Origin: Lingula anatina
Taxonomy: Eukaryota > Brachiopoda > Lingulata > Lingulida > Lingulidae
Direction of reading: 5' to 3'
DNA: 64,000 nt
NCBI RefSeq assembly: GCF_001039355.2
Contig: NW_019775805.1
Coordinates: 125,378 to 189,377, forward strand
The notes under the pieces are model-generated. The model worked only from the letters and a program-made list of their open reading frames with translations, was not told the origin of the DNA and did not search any database. Position numbers and translations under genes: made by a program. Positions within the stretch are counted from its first letter, which is position 1, and every line of letters starts with the position of its first letter. Of this stretch, positions 11,301-21,762 are shown piece after piece.

Positions 11301-14212
11301 TCAAATCAAAACTAATAATTTGGTGAAAATCTTATTTTTTCATTCTTTTTCTTGCAAAAGAAAATTACCTTTGAATTAAAAAACGAGCCAAGCATAAATA
11401 CAGCACTTTTTGTTCATGGTATCCATTGTTTGACAAAAAATTTGGTCAAATATTTCGCTTGAAATTCTAAAAGAAAAAAGACAAACTGTTATTTTCAGAT
11501 CCAGAGATAGTCCAGTCCTATGTCAATGACCCATGCTACATTACGCAGTTCCACACTTCCAGACACACGACCTACGTGCTGAAATACACCAAAACCCTCA
11601 CTGATCTTCTGGACGCTCACAGGCGAGTCCAGATCGATATCCCCGTGGAGACCATCTGGGACCTTCTCCACAAACTCGCCAACCTCATGCTGACTGTGCC
11701 ACACGATGCTATGACATTTCCCAGAACCCTCCACTTCCTGGATGACCAAGACAAGCTACATTTCCGTCCCTCTTCAGTGGTAAGTGCCACATCAGACCGA
11801 CAACTCAGCTGGATTTTTCCTACCCTGGGTGTCTACGACCCTCCTGAATACTTCCTAGGTGAGGCTATCACAGAGAAAGCATTAGTCTGGCAGTTTGGCT
11901 GTATAGCTTATGAGCTTGTCACCTTGACTCCGGCATTTAACAGAGGGTTCCACACTCTCCAGGGTGGTGCCCCCACCTTCAGTATGGCAGAGAAGTACGC
12001 TGAGATCACAGAGCTGACTAAGAGATGTCTCAAAGTGGACCACTGCTGAAAGACTCTCTTTACAGGAAATCAGTGACATAACATGTCAACACATCAAAAA
12101 GGAGACAAGTGTGTAACCAAGCTCCACAAACTGCCTGAAGTTTACTTTTTTGAATTTTGTTTTAGTCTCTTTTACAACAGTGACACTACTTCTATTTAAA
12201 ATTTACTGACAGCTTTACAAGTATGAGGTTCAATTATGTTAGTCTGAAATAAATTGTTATCCTTTGAAAAGTAAATTTTTGTTAAAACAATTACATCCTT
12301 CCTCATTCTGCAGCTTAACATGGTAACTACTTTAGTGGACATATATATATTTATTTATATATATATATATTCTTAAATTTTAATATCCCCCCCACCCTCC
12401 CATGCACTCACTGCAAACAATTTCGACCAGCAAGCTATTCATGAAATCCTTCCAGTTTTCGGGTCATATCACATGACTTTATATGAATATGTTTTTATAT
12501 CTGAAAAGGTCAATAACTCCTACAAGTCCAACATTATTTTTACTGGAGATCATACAGCATGTGAATGTTGATCTTTCCTGCATCTGCATCACAGGTCACA
12601 TGATTTCATTATTACACTATCATATTTGAAAATGCCTATAACTCTTACCATGACAACTTTACGGTTACTGAAGATCATATCTGAAAATCCCTATAACTCT
12701 TACCAGGACAACTTTAGGGTTACTGGAGATCATATCTGAAAATGCCTATAACTCTTACCAGGACAACTTTAGGGTTAATGGAGATCATATCTGAAAATGC
12801 CAATCACTCTTACCGGGACAACTTTAGGGTTACTGGAGATCATATCTGAAAATGCCTATAACTCTTACCAGGACAACTTTAGGGTTACTGGAGATCATAT
12901 ATGAAAATGCCTATATCTCTTACTGGGATAACTTTAGGGTTACTGGAGATCATATATGAAAATGCCTATAACTCTTACCAGGACAACTTTAGGGTTACTG
13001 GAGATCATTTCTGAAAATGCCAATCACTCTTACCGGGACAACTTTAGGGTTACTGGAGATCATATCTGCTGTGGTGACGTGCCGCGTCTGATCATCTGTA
13101 CACTTCACTTCCAGCTGGAACTCCACTGAACATTCGGGACAAAACTCATCACATGTGCAATCCTGGAAATCATGGGAATGTAGACATTTAACAACAAGAA
13201 TGCAAACAATGAAGGCAAGGGGGAGGAGGGGGAGACTGCATTTAAATTAAGCATGTTTGGTACTGACTATCACTGAATAAGCATACATAATATATAACAA
13301 AAAATAAAAATGAAATGGAACAAAAAATCACATTGGGATTGGGGATTAAGATTTGAAAAGGCTAGTTTATATAAAATGATATTAAATCATTGAGCACTTT
13401 GCACCAATAATTGTATAAATTTTCCAATACATGCAGAGAAAAAATGCAGGCAGAAATTGTAAACAGAAAAAGATGTGTATGTGTGTGTGTGTGTGTGTGT
13501 GCGCACGCATGCGAGAGGAGTGGGGGGGAAGGGGGGTCTGGCCTCACCCTGGAGTACTGCATCCTGTCCACCACCTCATCACTGGTCAGAGGGATGAGAC
13601 CCACTCGATGTGCTATGAACTCATCATGAAGGACACTAGAGTTTGCCTCAATCTGGACCCAATCAATGGCTGAAATTGCAAATTAAAAGTACATGAAATG
13701 TAAAGGAGACACAAGTAATCAACAATGTAATACCACCACCATATTCATTTCATTCGACTCTTGCAGTTTCTTAGTTTCTAGCCTTACCGAGAGTGGGAAC
13801 CTCAGCGATCACAACTCTTCTCATAGCATTGGCAGTGCTGAAAGTAAAATAAATATTTTAGTACGGTAGCTAACAAAAAAGGTGTACAGTAACTTTGTTC
13901 TCTCAAATTCTAAGGTCATATATAGTGACAGATAATCCACCATCAAGCCGACCATTGCATTACATGGTGATCTGATAAAGAAAAACAGTACACGGTGAGT
14001 AAGTTACAGGTACTAGCTGGTATCAAATTAAGTAAACTAAATCAAATGACAACATTGACACGTACTGCCGCTTTGTCAGCCTTTTTTTCAGATAATTACT
14101 ATTTAAGTAAACACTCAAATCATTACCTTAGATCTGTATCCTCAAGAACAAACTTTATATTTTCGTCGGTCAATTCGGAAACATGTATAGTTGGTTGATT
14201 TGCGTACGGCAT
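8311..14212 (-). CDS. POLR2C: POLR2C, RNA polymerase II subunit RPB3
   Basis: Eight coding exons, in transcript order: 14127-14212, 13788-13837, 13548-13669, 13034-13162, 9765-9810, 9115-9283, 8714-8751 and 8311-8489. They join in phase to 819 nt, 272 residues, close to the vertebrate length. The protein starts [18 protein letters not shown], has the dimerisation segment [12 protein letters not shown], the zinc-binding loop [10 protein letters not shown] with four cysteines, the block YDPDNALRH, and ends [13 protein letters not shown]3 pairs with RPB11 as the alpha-like heterodimer that nucleates polymerase II assembly in the nucleus. Intron 4 (13033 down to 9811) contains a complete gene on the opposite strand and begins with a minisatellite copying the exon 4 donor. 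The gene shares a divergent promoter region with the RPRD1-type gene. Confidence 0.95.
9562..9730. mobile_element. MITE family G, copy B
   Basis: A 169-bp element bounded by CAGGCCAGTAGCC and GGCTACGGGCCTG, the allelic partner of 4881-5050, in the POLR2C intron. Confidence 0.7.
10423..12049 (+). CDS. SOCS-box protein with kinase-like (pseudokinase) domain, nested in POLR2C intron 4
   Basis: Exons 10423-10593, 10985-11168 and 11499-12049 join in phase to 906 nt, 301 residues. The ATG is favoured because an in-frame TAG lies just upstream (10408-10410 region). Residues 37-46 ([10 protein letters not shown]) fit the Elongin BC-box and 61-64 (LPLP) the Cullin-5 box, so an Elongin BC/CUL5 ubiquitin-ligase adaptor role is inferred. 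The rest resembles a degenerate kinase: a VYLKVV strand with Lys110, DPPEYF near 232 at the APE position, and [18 protein letters not shown] near 248 (subdomain IX). I see no glycine loop, HRD or DFG motif. The SOCS box is N-terminal, whereas most families carry it at the C-terminus. I do not recognise a named gene. Exon 1 also exists on the other haplotype at 5791. Confidence 0.75.
12343..12371. repeat. AT-rich simple repeat
   Basis: TA and TTTA dinucleotide-type repeats lie downstream of the nested gene, inside POLR2C intron 4. Confidence 0.8.
12626..13065 (-). repeat. 55-bp minisatellite made of the POLR2C exon 4 end and its splice donor, eight copies
   Basis: Eight units start at 12626, 12681, 12736, 12791, 12846, 12901, 12956 and 13011, each exactly 55 bp apart. 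On the - strand each has 32 nt from the end of exon 4 followed by 23 nt of intron starting GTAAGAG. All eight keep the GTAAGAG donor; five keep an acceptor-like TTTTCAG before the exon-derived part. The copy at 13011-13065 spans the real exon/intron border (13034/13033). Because 55 is not a multiple of 3 and the first intronic unit has an in-frame TAA, using a distal donor would truncate RPB3. Confidence 0.92.
13481..13505. repeat. (GT)n microsatellite
   Basis: A run of about 11 GT repeats is followed by a GC-rich spacer, in POLR2C intron 3 about 40 bp from the donor of exon 13548-13669. Confidence 0.9.
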
Positions 14213-14560
14213 CGTGATCTTTTAAAACTGCCAGTAACAACAAACATCCGCGTGGGATCTCCCGGTATATTTCAAGTATGGCCGACCTTGGGAATGCTCC
14301 AAATGAGGGGGCGTGTGGTTGTTCTGTTTTGTTTATAACATTTAACTCCATAAATAATAGATTTAAGAATAAATATAATAATTTAATTGCTATAATTATC
14401 TCTGATTTAATTCTATGAAACATACATGTTTGGCTTCCCGAATAGATCTAAACTTGATGCAGTTTTAACAGCTAAATAGAATCGTCCGCCGAACTCGTGC
14501 ATGCTTCGAGAAAACACGAGACTATCTGGAGTGGAGACTCGGCAACATATTTATCTGAAA
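14213..14560. promoter_or_regulatory. Divergent promoter region of POLR2C and the RPRD1-type gene
   Basis: Only 348 bp separate the POLR2C start codon (14212, -) from the RPRD1 start (14561, +). I see no clear TATA box, as is usual for housekeeping promoters. Both products act at RNA polymerase II, one as a core subunit and one as a CTD-binding regulator, so shared control is plausible but inferred from position only. Confidence 0.6.
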
Positions 14561-17384
14561 ATGTCTTCGTTTTCTGAGAGCAGCTTGACGAAAAAGTTGC
14601 ACGAGCTCAACAACTCGCAGCAGAGCATTCAGACGCTGTCATTATGGCTTATTCACCACAGAAAGCACTCAAAGACGATAGTTGACGTGTGGCTTCGAGA
14701 ACTGCAGAAAGGTAAGAGCATCTCCGGGTCCTTGACCTTGCTGTGTTTATTTATTTATTTACTTTCAACCTCATGTTAACTCTGTAGTTTTTGATGATTT
14801 AAATGTCAGTAAGATGTGTCGTCAGGAGTTAAGGTGCTGAAACTTGTTTGGTACACATATGGTGCAATGTTTGCACACGTGCATGTGTTATGTATTATTT
14901 GCATCAATGATTTTTTAGGTCGTGAACTTTTTTTCCTTTTTCCACATTTATCATTTTTATACGGTCGTTTCTGAGGGTTCTACCAGGATGAATAAGACTT
15001 CTCATTATTTTATTAACATCACGTGTGTCCTCCCACATCATGTGTACATCTGTGGTTGTTCCCAGTTTGATACTAATGCATTAATTCATTTGCAAGTCCT
15101 TAATTATCCCTGTGATAAGACTGTTGTTATTGTTTGGGGTGGGGGAGAGTACACATGGCACTTACTTATAATCAGGCCCGTAGCCGGCAATTTCAAAAGG
15201 GGGGGTTCTTTTTCTGAAAAATGTGGACCTTTTCCCGTAAAATCTTCATGTTCCTAGATGAATTTTTACCCAGTGTGGACCTTTTCCTAGCAAAAGGGGC
15301 GGTTAATTGTTTCGAACCCCCCGAACCCCCCCTGGCTACGAATTCATTGTGTCTGCTGAATTTATTTTAGGTGGCATTTTGATTAATATTGAATACTTTT
15401 TTGCCTGTTGGTTGTCATTACAGTATAAAATGGAACATTTTTCAACTGTTTTGAACACTGAATGATTCTGACAGAGTACACCAAATACAAACACAAGCCA
15501 GAATTAATTAAACCACATGGCTATTGTGTAGTTTCATTTGTAAAGACAAGATGTGCACTCAGATTAATATATGCTCAAAGGAACTACATATCTCAGTTTT
15601 CTTCATCTCATAAAAATGACCCAAGTGATACAACTTGTCCTGGTCTTAATATGCATAAAAATTTGTCAGAACTCCCACTAATCACGTGAGCAGTTGTAAT
15701 ATTTTGCACCTCCTGTTTTTAGTGAAGTCCAGTCGTAAACTGACCTTTGTCTACCTGGCCAATGATNACCCCCCCCCCCCCCCCCCCCCCGGCTAGGAAT
15801 TCATTGTGTCTGCTGAATTTATTTTAGGTGGCATTTTGATTAATATCGAATACCTTTTCGCCTGTTGGTTGTCATTACAGTATAAAATGGAACATTTTTC
15901 AACTGTTTTGAACACTGAATGATTCTGACAGAGTACACCAAATACAAACACAAGCCAGAATTAATTTTACCACATGCTGGGGTAGCACTAACACTCGCCA
16001 GTTTAGCCAAATGCTAAAACTGAGTTAAATTGGCTAAAGAAAAAGGGCTTGATTTGACATGTTTTAACCAAATTATAACCATTTTGATAACAAATTGACA
16101 AAAATGTGGTGATTTGGCTTAGTGAAAAAATTTGCTAGCGCTCCCCCAGACATGGCTATTGTGTAGTTTCATTTGTAAAGACAAGATGTGCACTCAGATT
16201 AATATATGCTCAAAGTAACTACGTATCTCAGTTTTCTTCATCTCATAAAAATGACCCACGTGATACAACTTGTCCTGGACTTAATATGCATAAAAATTTT
16301 TCAGAACTCCCACTAATCACATGAGCAGTTGTAATATTTTGCACCTCCTGTTTTCAGTGAAGTCCAGTCGTAAATTGACCTTTGTCTACCTGGCCAATGA
16401 TGTGGTCCAGAACAGCAAGAAGAAAGGTCCGGAGTTCACCAAGGACTTTGCACCTGTCTTGATGGAGGCTCTGAACCATGTGGCAATGTAAGTGTATCCA
16501 TTGGAGATGTGATTTCAATTTTTTTTTCTGGATTTTCAGTCAAAAAACTTATTTTCTCTAACTTATCGGGATAATTGCACAACGTTGTCAACCTAAAAAT
16601 GCTATAGTAAAGGAATCCAGCTGTCTTTTGGACACCCTATTTTAGCAATTTGTTCACATATTTTATTGGTGAACATGTAGCTGAGTAAACCTGTCTCAGT
16701 AAGAAAATGAATTTGACTCATTTCAATTAATTTTCTTACTGAGACAATGAACATGGACTCCCTAAGTCCAAAATCCTGGATAAACCATTTTATCACTTAG
16801 CACACAGTGTTTTAATAACATAATATATAATATTATTTTTGAGTTGGGTCTGTTAATTTCTTATGATTATTGCAGGGAGGCGGATGAGAAGACCCAGCAG
16901 GCTCTGGGGAGACTGTGTAATATTTGGAAGGAAAGAAACGTGTTTGAAAAACATCTCCTGCATGAACTGAAACAGGCGCTATCAGGGAAGAGTGAACCCA
17001 AAGGTGGGTAGGATTAAATGTGTCAGAATGTTCTTATTTGGTGAATATTATTTTATTTTTGTACAGCATTGGGCAAATTTTAAAAACATAAAAAACATCT
17101 GAAACATTAAGTTGTATGCCTAATCCTTAATATGGTGCTACCCAGAAGAGATGATTTTATGGTGAAAATATAGCCAGAATTGTTTTTACTTCCATATTCA
17201 TTAAGCAGACAGGATGAGGGTTATGTTAACCTTAGATATATGATGATTGCAGGTCAATTCACATTATAAAGTAACTGAAGCATATAAAGGAACACAAATG
17301 AAGCGCATCCTCCACTTTATTTTATTTGAAGTTTTTCTGTTTCAGAAACATCGTCATCATCATTATTATTATTATTACTACTAC

Positions 17385-17416
<32 letters not shown>

Positions 17417-19360
17417 CAGAGGCAGAAGCACCACCAGTGAAGAAGAGCAAGCTAGATCAAACCAAACTAGAACAACTTCCTCTATCTCTGAGAGAGGAGA
17501 TAGCAGCAGATATATCAGACTCACCCAAAGAACCTCCTGACGTAAGTTGATATCAACACCATACTCATCAGGCTCAAACTTCAGCACATTTTCTCTGTAA
17601 AAAACAATTGTCTTTGATTTTTTTTGTATTTTTTTCTTTCCTTAATTTGAAAGTTATTTTGTTTGTGGTTACATCCAACCAGTAACAAATGTGCTGGTGG
17701 CACCTTCCTGGGAGATGACCATGACTCTCTAATACTCTAGTCTGACATTGTAGTTGATCTATTTCAACAGTATATGTTTTAAGACTTGGCATGTTTTACC
17801 ACCTTTCTCATCAGAAAATTATAATATTTCTTTTATTTCACTATTTTAATAAAAAAAAACTGAGATAATTGGTGGCAATGATACAGGTATTGAAAAAATT
17901 GCCTCCACTTAACAGTTTAATCAAGAAGTTGATATTTTCGGTTTTACATACTGTTTTTCCCTTTGAACTATTGTTACATTAAATATCTTTCAGGCAGAGG
18001 AGTTAGTTCGAGCTCTACAGGATTTGGAGAACTCTGCATCCACAGATGCTGCCGTCAGGGAAAGAATTGCAGCTCTGCCACCAGAGGTCTCTGATATCGC
18101 CATGTTGGAGAAGATAAAAGGTAGAACTCTTGAAGTTGCACTGGGCTTCTGATTCTAAGCATTTATTTATATTGTACAGATTTTGATAATGATTTGCTCC
18201 TGTAAACAATATTAATAGCTAATTAAACAGCTGGCATGTTCACAGTATTGTAGGTGAACAAACAAAGATATTTCTTCATTCCAAGATTATCTGTTTGTTT
18301 AATTAGTTTTTATTTGCCCCAAGATTTAAACACCCACTTGGAAACTTAACGGAAGTGAGATGAGATTAAGACATGGTGAAATTTCATTGATTTTTCTCTG
18401 ACATTGTAAAGTGTTGTTTTTTTTTTTTTAAGACTCTGTTACTGCTTGTTTTCAGCTTTTGTGTATTTTCATTTTCTTCAACTCTCTGTAGCATCATTTC
18501 TTTTCTTCCCTTGAATCAGGCCTTATAAATTTAAAACCACAAATTAACAACATATTCCGCATCCGGCAATAACAGAGCGAATGAGTGTTAGTGTTAGGTA
18601 TCGCTTTGTTGGTGCTAAATAATTTTACAGTGTGTTGGTTAATTTGTGGGTTACGTTGTTAATATAGGCATTAGTGCTAAATGATCTGCAGGTAGTGTTA
18701 GTAAACACTTAATCCATTTATAAGTTCTGTTGAATTATGGGTGTTTGCTTCTAGTGAATTTCTTATTGTATACTGTTGTTTTCTTCCAGACAGGGAAACA
18801 GTGGACAGGTTGAGTCGAGAGGTGGAGGATGCTTCCCTCCTTCTAGCCGAGTACAACTCTCGTTTATCAAAAGAACTGGAAGAAAGAAAACATATAGCGC
18901 AGATGTTAAAAGATTTTATAGCATTCCAAAAAGACCAGCTGACGGAGTCAGAAAAAAGATTAGATGTAAGTTTTTGATCTTTGATCGTGATATGAAAACT
19001 GTGACAAAGTGAGAGAAAATTCCCACTGGAAAAAAATCATGTGACAGTTAGTGCTCCAGTAGTTATTTTTCTCTTATCTCTTATCATACAGAAACAACGT
19101 TACCCAAACTAAAATTTCCAACAGAAGTTGTCCCTAATGACAAAGACTATTGTAGACTACACAACAAGAAAATACCATAGAATAATGATCATATTGTTTC
19201 TTTTTCCCAGGAATACAAACAAAAGTTGGGTAAAGTGTCCGAGGTACGGAACGAGCTGAGGTCTCACATCCAAAATCTCCCCGACCTGTCCCTGCTACCA
19301 GATGTCACGGGGGGTCTGAAACCTCTGCCGTCTGCTGGAGACCTCTTCGCCAAAGAATGA
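14561..19360 (+). CDS. RPRD1A/RPRD1B-type CTD-interaction-domain protein
   Basis: Seven exons (14561-14711, 16358-16487, 16876-17003, 17420-17541, 17994-18120, 18790-18965, 19211-19360) join in phase to 984 nt, 327 residues, near the 326 of human RPRD1B. The start MSSFSESSLTKKLHELNN and the segment SLWLIHHRKHSKTIV identify the CID domain (about residues 1-130), which binds phosphorylated RNA polymerase II CTD. A variable linker follows, then the coiled-coil RPRD region (EELVRALQDLENSAS, ASLLLAEYNSRL) and the ending LPSAGDLF. Such proteins dimerise and recruit the CTD phosphatase RPAP2. An in-frame ATG at 14501 would add 20 residues, but the conserved start is 14561. The acceptor of exon 4 sits directly behind an ATT microsatellite in place of a polypyrimidine tract. 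AATAAA is at 19715-19720. Confidence 0.93.
15173..15340. mobile_element. MITE family G, third copy
   Basis: It starts CAGGCCCGTAGCCGGC and ends CCCTGGCTACG, with the same internal GTGGACCTTTTC segments as the copies at 4881 and 9562 but in reverse orientation. It lies in RPRD1 intron 1; its right end coincides with the start of the contig-overlap repeat. Confidence 0.65.
15723..15766 (+). CDS. RPRD1 exon 2, truncated allelic copy at a contig end
   Basis: The first 44 nt of RPRD1 exon 2 (acceptor AG at 15721-15722) stop at the N at 15767. The full exon is at 16358-16487. One third-position difference separates them (CTG against TTG). It is an assembly duplicate and should not be spliced into the model. 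Confidence 0.85.
15767..15767. other. Second contig join (single N)
   Basis: About 420 bp to the left (from the TGGCTACGAATTC at 15333) recur at about 15790-16401. The right contig starts in a poly-C run that matches the C-rich end of the MITE at 15318-15335. This is the same false-duplication pattern as at 6325. Confidence 0.85.
15977..16149. mobile_element. 173-bp MITE present on one haplotype only
   Basis: The ends are CTGGGGTAGCACTA and the complement of CTGGGGGAGCGCTAGC. ACATG flanks it on both sides (15972-15976 and 16150-16154). The allelic copy has a single ACATG near 15516-15520, giving a clean empty site and a 5-bp target duplication. Confidence 0.8.
17362..17415. repeat. (ATT)n/(ACT)n microsatellite at an RPRD1 splice acceptor
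   Basis: About 18 trinucleotides (ATT with an interrupted ACT block) run to within three bases of the CAG acceptor of exon 17420-17541. Length changes here would alter the spacing between branch point and acceptor. Confidence 0.9.
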
Positions 19361-19714
19361 CAGTAACAGCCGCAGAACTCTGCAGATGTCTGCTGGATTT
19401 TTAAAACAAATATGAGGAAAAGTGACTGGGCGCTGGTGCTTTGAAGTTGTTCTGAAGACTTGGTGAGCAGAACATGAAGATCAGTCATGGTTTACACCAG
19501 GGGGGTGTAAGAGTCGAGGAACAGAGGTGAAAAGATGCATTTCTTGGGCGCATTTTTCCCCCGAGGACAATTGATTTGTTCCTCTAAGGTATCAAGGTTT
19601 GTTCTGGCCATTGTGATCTTAGTTGTGCTGTTTCTTATCTCTAGAATAGCACATAAAATAAAATGATTGGGATTTATTTTATTGGCCTTTTTTATTGCAA
19701 AGCTTTGTTTCCAC

Positions 19715-19720
19715 AATAAA
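19715..19720 (+). terminator. Poly(A) signal of the RPRD1-type gene
   Basis: AATAAA lies 355 bp after the stop codon, the first clear signal downstream. Confidence 0.6.
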
Positions 19721-20903
19721 GTGCCATCTTCTTTATGTCTCTGTTAAGTTGTTCTGCAGCATTGTTGACAGTACTTTATCTAATGCTATGTTGTTCTCTA
19801 CCTGACAATTTTTTTCTCTTTTCGTCACAGACTTTGCTACAAAAATTTGATAAGAGCAAAAATTAGATGCCAAAGCATTTTTTTCTGCTATTATGTAAGG
19901 TTTAATTATAACTTTAATGCTATGGTATGTTGTAAAACAGACTGCAGATGGTAAGATCTTATTATGTAAGCATGGTTTTATCTGGTGGGAAGGTTCACGA
20001 GGGTGTGTCAAGATTGAGAAAGGGCAATAACATACTTGACATCTTTGCATGTTTGAATGAAAATGTGAATTGATTATACACAACTGGGATGCAAAAATCA
20101 TCTTTCTTTGAGACTGAAAGAATTTTTTTGTAAGTTATTATGTAGAATAACGTGGATGGGAACTTAGTTTTAGCAATTCTTTTGTTTGTGAGTTAATGTC
20201 ATGGGGTTGGCATCTTCAAAAAAGTAAGATATTTTAACCTGGTTAAGTGTGTATCCGTGCTGCTAAAATGTAGTGTGATGACAGTATTTCCATTTGATGT
20301 CGTTTAATTTATATTGAAAAGGAAGTGCATCTGTTGTATGGTGGGTTAAATGTCTTATTTCTTTTTTCCATTTTTGCATGTACCATTATTTTCCCATAGC
20401 AGCAACACTCGGATGTTATTGTAACCATCTGTGTTTTCAGTGTCAATTGCTCTTCTATCATTCTCACTTTTTAAAATGTATGTTATTATTCCCAGGGTCT
20501 GTAAATCTGCATGTTAAAATCTAAAGCAGGTCATGCGTCATCAAGGCGTTTTCATTTCTACAAAATGCAATAAGTTATTGGAAGATTATAAAGATCTAAC
20601 AAAAAATGAAATTATTGATTGCTTGTTATTCAGTTCTTGTTTAAAAGAATATTTTTTCAAGAAATAACCTGGACATGTATCTTCAATGTTACTAATATGT
20701 AATGTTTTTCATTAATGAACAACATGAGCTTTGCTGAAATTATTAGGGTAAGGATAATGGAATGAATGCAGTTTTAAATGCATTTAATTGTACCATATGA
20801 TTTTCTTAATTGAGGAAAAAATTCACCTGCCCTTGTATTTTATAGATGTATTCCCACTGTTAAAACGCAAAAGATTCCCAATAGTTGAGAGGCGACACGT
20901 TAA

Positions 20904-21110
20904 GCCCCCTTACGCTGGGCGGCGTCCTTTCTGCGTCCACGAAGTACGGCCCTGTTTGAGAATAAAAAAATAAGAATACTTAACGTGCCGACAACCGGCC
21001 GATCATTGAGGTTTCATTTAGCAACCAAAGCGATGCTTGTGCCTCTTTTCTACCACCACAGCGATGCCAGTTTCATGGTCGCAGAAAGGACGCCGTCCAG
21101 TGTAAAGGAG
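20904..21110. mobile_element. MITE family M (GGCGTCCTTTCTGCG ends), copy 1
   Basis: About 207 bp with long inverted ends (CTGGGCGGCGTCCTTTCTGCG against CGCAGAAAGGACGCCGTCCAG). The centre shares GCAACCAAAGCGATG with copies at 46387 and 51189. It has no coding capacity. Confidence 0.8.
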
Positions 21111-21616
21111 GTTTTAATAAATGCAGTAAAATGGAAGCATTCTATTTCTGAGAACATATTACCTGACTAGCTAGGTACCGACAGTCTCATTCTCTATTGT
21201 GCCTGTGAAAGAAAGCACTTTCATTTCGTATCAAGGGCAAAGTTTTGCGTCTGTAAGGACATTAAATGTCGTTTACTTTGTAACTGGTAGTAAACATTTC
21301 AATTGTTCATTTACTGGGTATGAATAAATTGTTATTGAATACAAGGAACGTTACGTGTAGAGTTTTAGTTACTCTTTAAGTTACCGCGGACAGTTTTCAG
21401 TCATTGTCTTTCTCGTGATCATCGTTTAAGTCTGTAAGCGCCTAAAGAAATTATAGCCTTTGAATACAAAGTTGATTCCAGACAAAATGTGTGTAAAGGT
21501 CGACGTTTGCACTATAATTTTGTTCCACACGGGAAGATAGCATTAATCAGATGGTTGGAGACTCGGTGTCAAGCACGAGAGAGGTACATGTGATACTGAA
21601 TCAGGTGTAACAGGAA

Positions 21617-21762
21617 TTGAAGTCCGCTAGGAATAGTAGTCTGCATCCCATTACTTTGTACAGTTGACACTCGTCCCATATACTAAACCCAATACTCCAA
21701 CTAACCCTTACTATACCTGTATTAATCATATTGGAGCCCGGACTTCCATTCCTAGGACTTCC
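21617..21762. mobile_element. MITE family P (AGTCCGCTAGGAA ends), copy 1
   Basis: About 146 bp running from AAGTCCGCTAGGAA to TTCCTAGGACTTCC, with internal CTCGTCCCATATACTAA. Relatives are at 38779-38932 (inverted) and 51450-52500 (split by another element). Confidence 0.65.

Noticed and set aside
12626-13065. CRISPR-like array because of regular repeats
   Set aside because: The units are contiguous without unique spacers, and the genome is eukaryotic; the array derives from a POLR2C exon border.
14501-14560. In-frame upstream ATG extending the RPRD1 protein by 20 residues
   Set aside because: Family members start at MSSFSES; the upstream codons do not resemble the family and are probably 5' UTR.
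17247-17540. 97-codon frame with a poly-tyrosine run
   Set aside because: The run is translated ATT-type microsatellite; the real exon uses another frame from 17420.
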